From Planctomycetaceae bacterium (GTDB lineage Bacteria > Planctomycetota > Planctomycetia > Pirellulales > UBA1268): a stretch of DNA of 6,963 bases. The notes under the pieces were generated by a model that was given only the letters and a program-made list of their open reading frames with translations, was not told where the DNA came from and ran no database searches. The stretch covers positions 521 through 7,483 of the forward strand of contig DNLZ01000125.1 of the NCBI GenBank assembly GCA_003488325.1. Reading direction: 5' to 3'. Below, piece after piece: positions 6,835 to 6,963 of the stretch. Numbering within the stretch: the first letter of the stretch is position 1; the number at the start of each line of letters is the position of its first letter. Made by a program: the position numbers and the translations under genes.

Positions 6835-6863
6835 AGTATGGCGGCGGACGGGAGCTTTTTCCA
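6835..6863 (-). promoter_or_regulatory. possible sigma-70-type promoter of the oxidoreductase gene
   Basis: On the minus strand TGGAAA (6863-6858) is followed after 17 bases by CATACT (6840-6835). Each box matches 4 of 6 consensus bases with ideal spacing, in an otherwise GC-rich leader. It would give a leader of about 50 bases before the start codon. This is a by-eye match only. The rest of 6777-6921 shows no other structure. Confidence 0.3.
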
Positions 6864-6921
6864 CGCGACGCACCGGGGAGACGCGGCGACCGCCACGGAC
6901 TCGGCAGGCTGAGCGTCGCCC

Positions 6922-6963
6922 TCAGCGCGGGATCGGAAGGGATTCGATCGGCACCGGCGGACC
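6922..6963 (-). CDS. possible C-terminal end of an upstream gene (cut by the right edge)
   Basis: Reading leftward from the window edge, one frame gives GPPVPIESLPIPR and then TGA at 6924-6922. The short peptide has no Arg/Ala-rich shadow character and plausibly ends a protein, but 13 codons cannot be assigned to any family. If real, the gene lies 145 bp upstream of the oxidoreductase on the same strand. Confidence 0.3.
   Translation of the reverse strand, partial: GPPVPIESLPIPR

Noticed and set aside
6777..6896. A 40-residue N-terminal extension of the oxidoreductase
   Set aside because: It lies upstream of a strong GAGGAGA site and would bury the Tat signal 57 residues inside the protein.
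1..6963. Mobile element, CRISPR array, defence system, tRNA or rRNA
   Set aside because: No transposase, integrase, direct-repeat spacing, terminal inverted repeats or RNA-gene sequence is recognisable on either strand; base composition looks even throughout.

Overview
This is a high-GC window with strong G/C preference at third codon positions. It reads like ordinary chromosome of a planctomycete (Planctomycetota, perhaps Pirellulales-like). Three things point there: a Hanks-type kinase whose N-terminal 'LLTQWQADQL...GFMLGKYRLL' lead-in is typical of that phylum, a Tat-exported Gfo/Idh/MocA oxidoreductase ending in 'YPVPNPGRTKFEY', and a secreted FG-GAP/VCBS beta-propeller protein. The taxonomic call rests on remembered family features, not on a search.

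Layout, left to right. (1) 1-803, minus: N-terminal 267 residues of a serine/threonine protein kinase that runs off the left edge. (2) 835-1455, minus: a HAD-IA phosphatase of the YihX type, 31 bp upstream of the kinase and possibly co-transcribed with it. (3) 1456-1643: a divergent spacer. (4) 1644-3338, plus: ilvD, dihydroxy-acid dehydratase of branched-chain amino acid synthesis, full length with all three cluster cysteines. (5) 3372-5357, plus: a secreted beta-propeller protein with nine FG-GAP-like calcium-loop repeats, 33 bp after ilvD and with its own Shine-Dalgarno. (6) 5358-5369: a 12-bp convergent gap. (7) 5370-6776, minus: a Tat-signal Gfo/Idh/MocA oxidoreductase with a strong Shine-Dalgarno. 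(8) 6777-6921: its leader, with a weak promoter candidate. (9) 6922-6963, minus: possibly the last 13 codons of another gene.

The genes do not form one pathway. One is primary metabolism (ilvD), one is signalling (kinase), one is a small-molecule phosphatase, and two are exported proteins. Every gene is intact except where the window edge cuts it. I saw no RNA gene, CRISPR array, insertion sequence, phage gene or toxin-antitoxin pair, and nothing that I would call a new biological system. The items worth a second look are the uncharacterised kinase N-terminal region, the irregular propeller with partly lost calcium ligands, and an exported NAD-type oxidoreductase carrying a CxxC motif.
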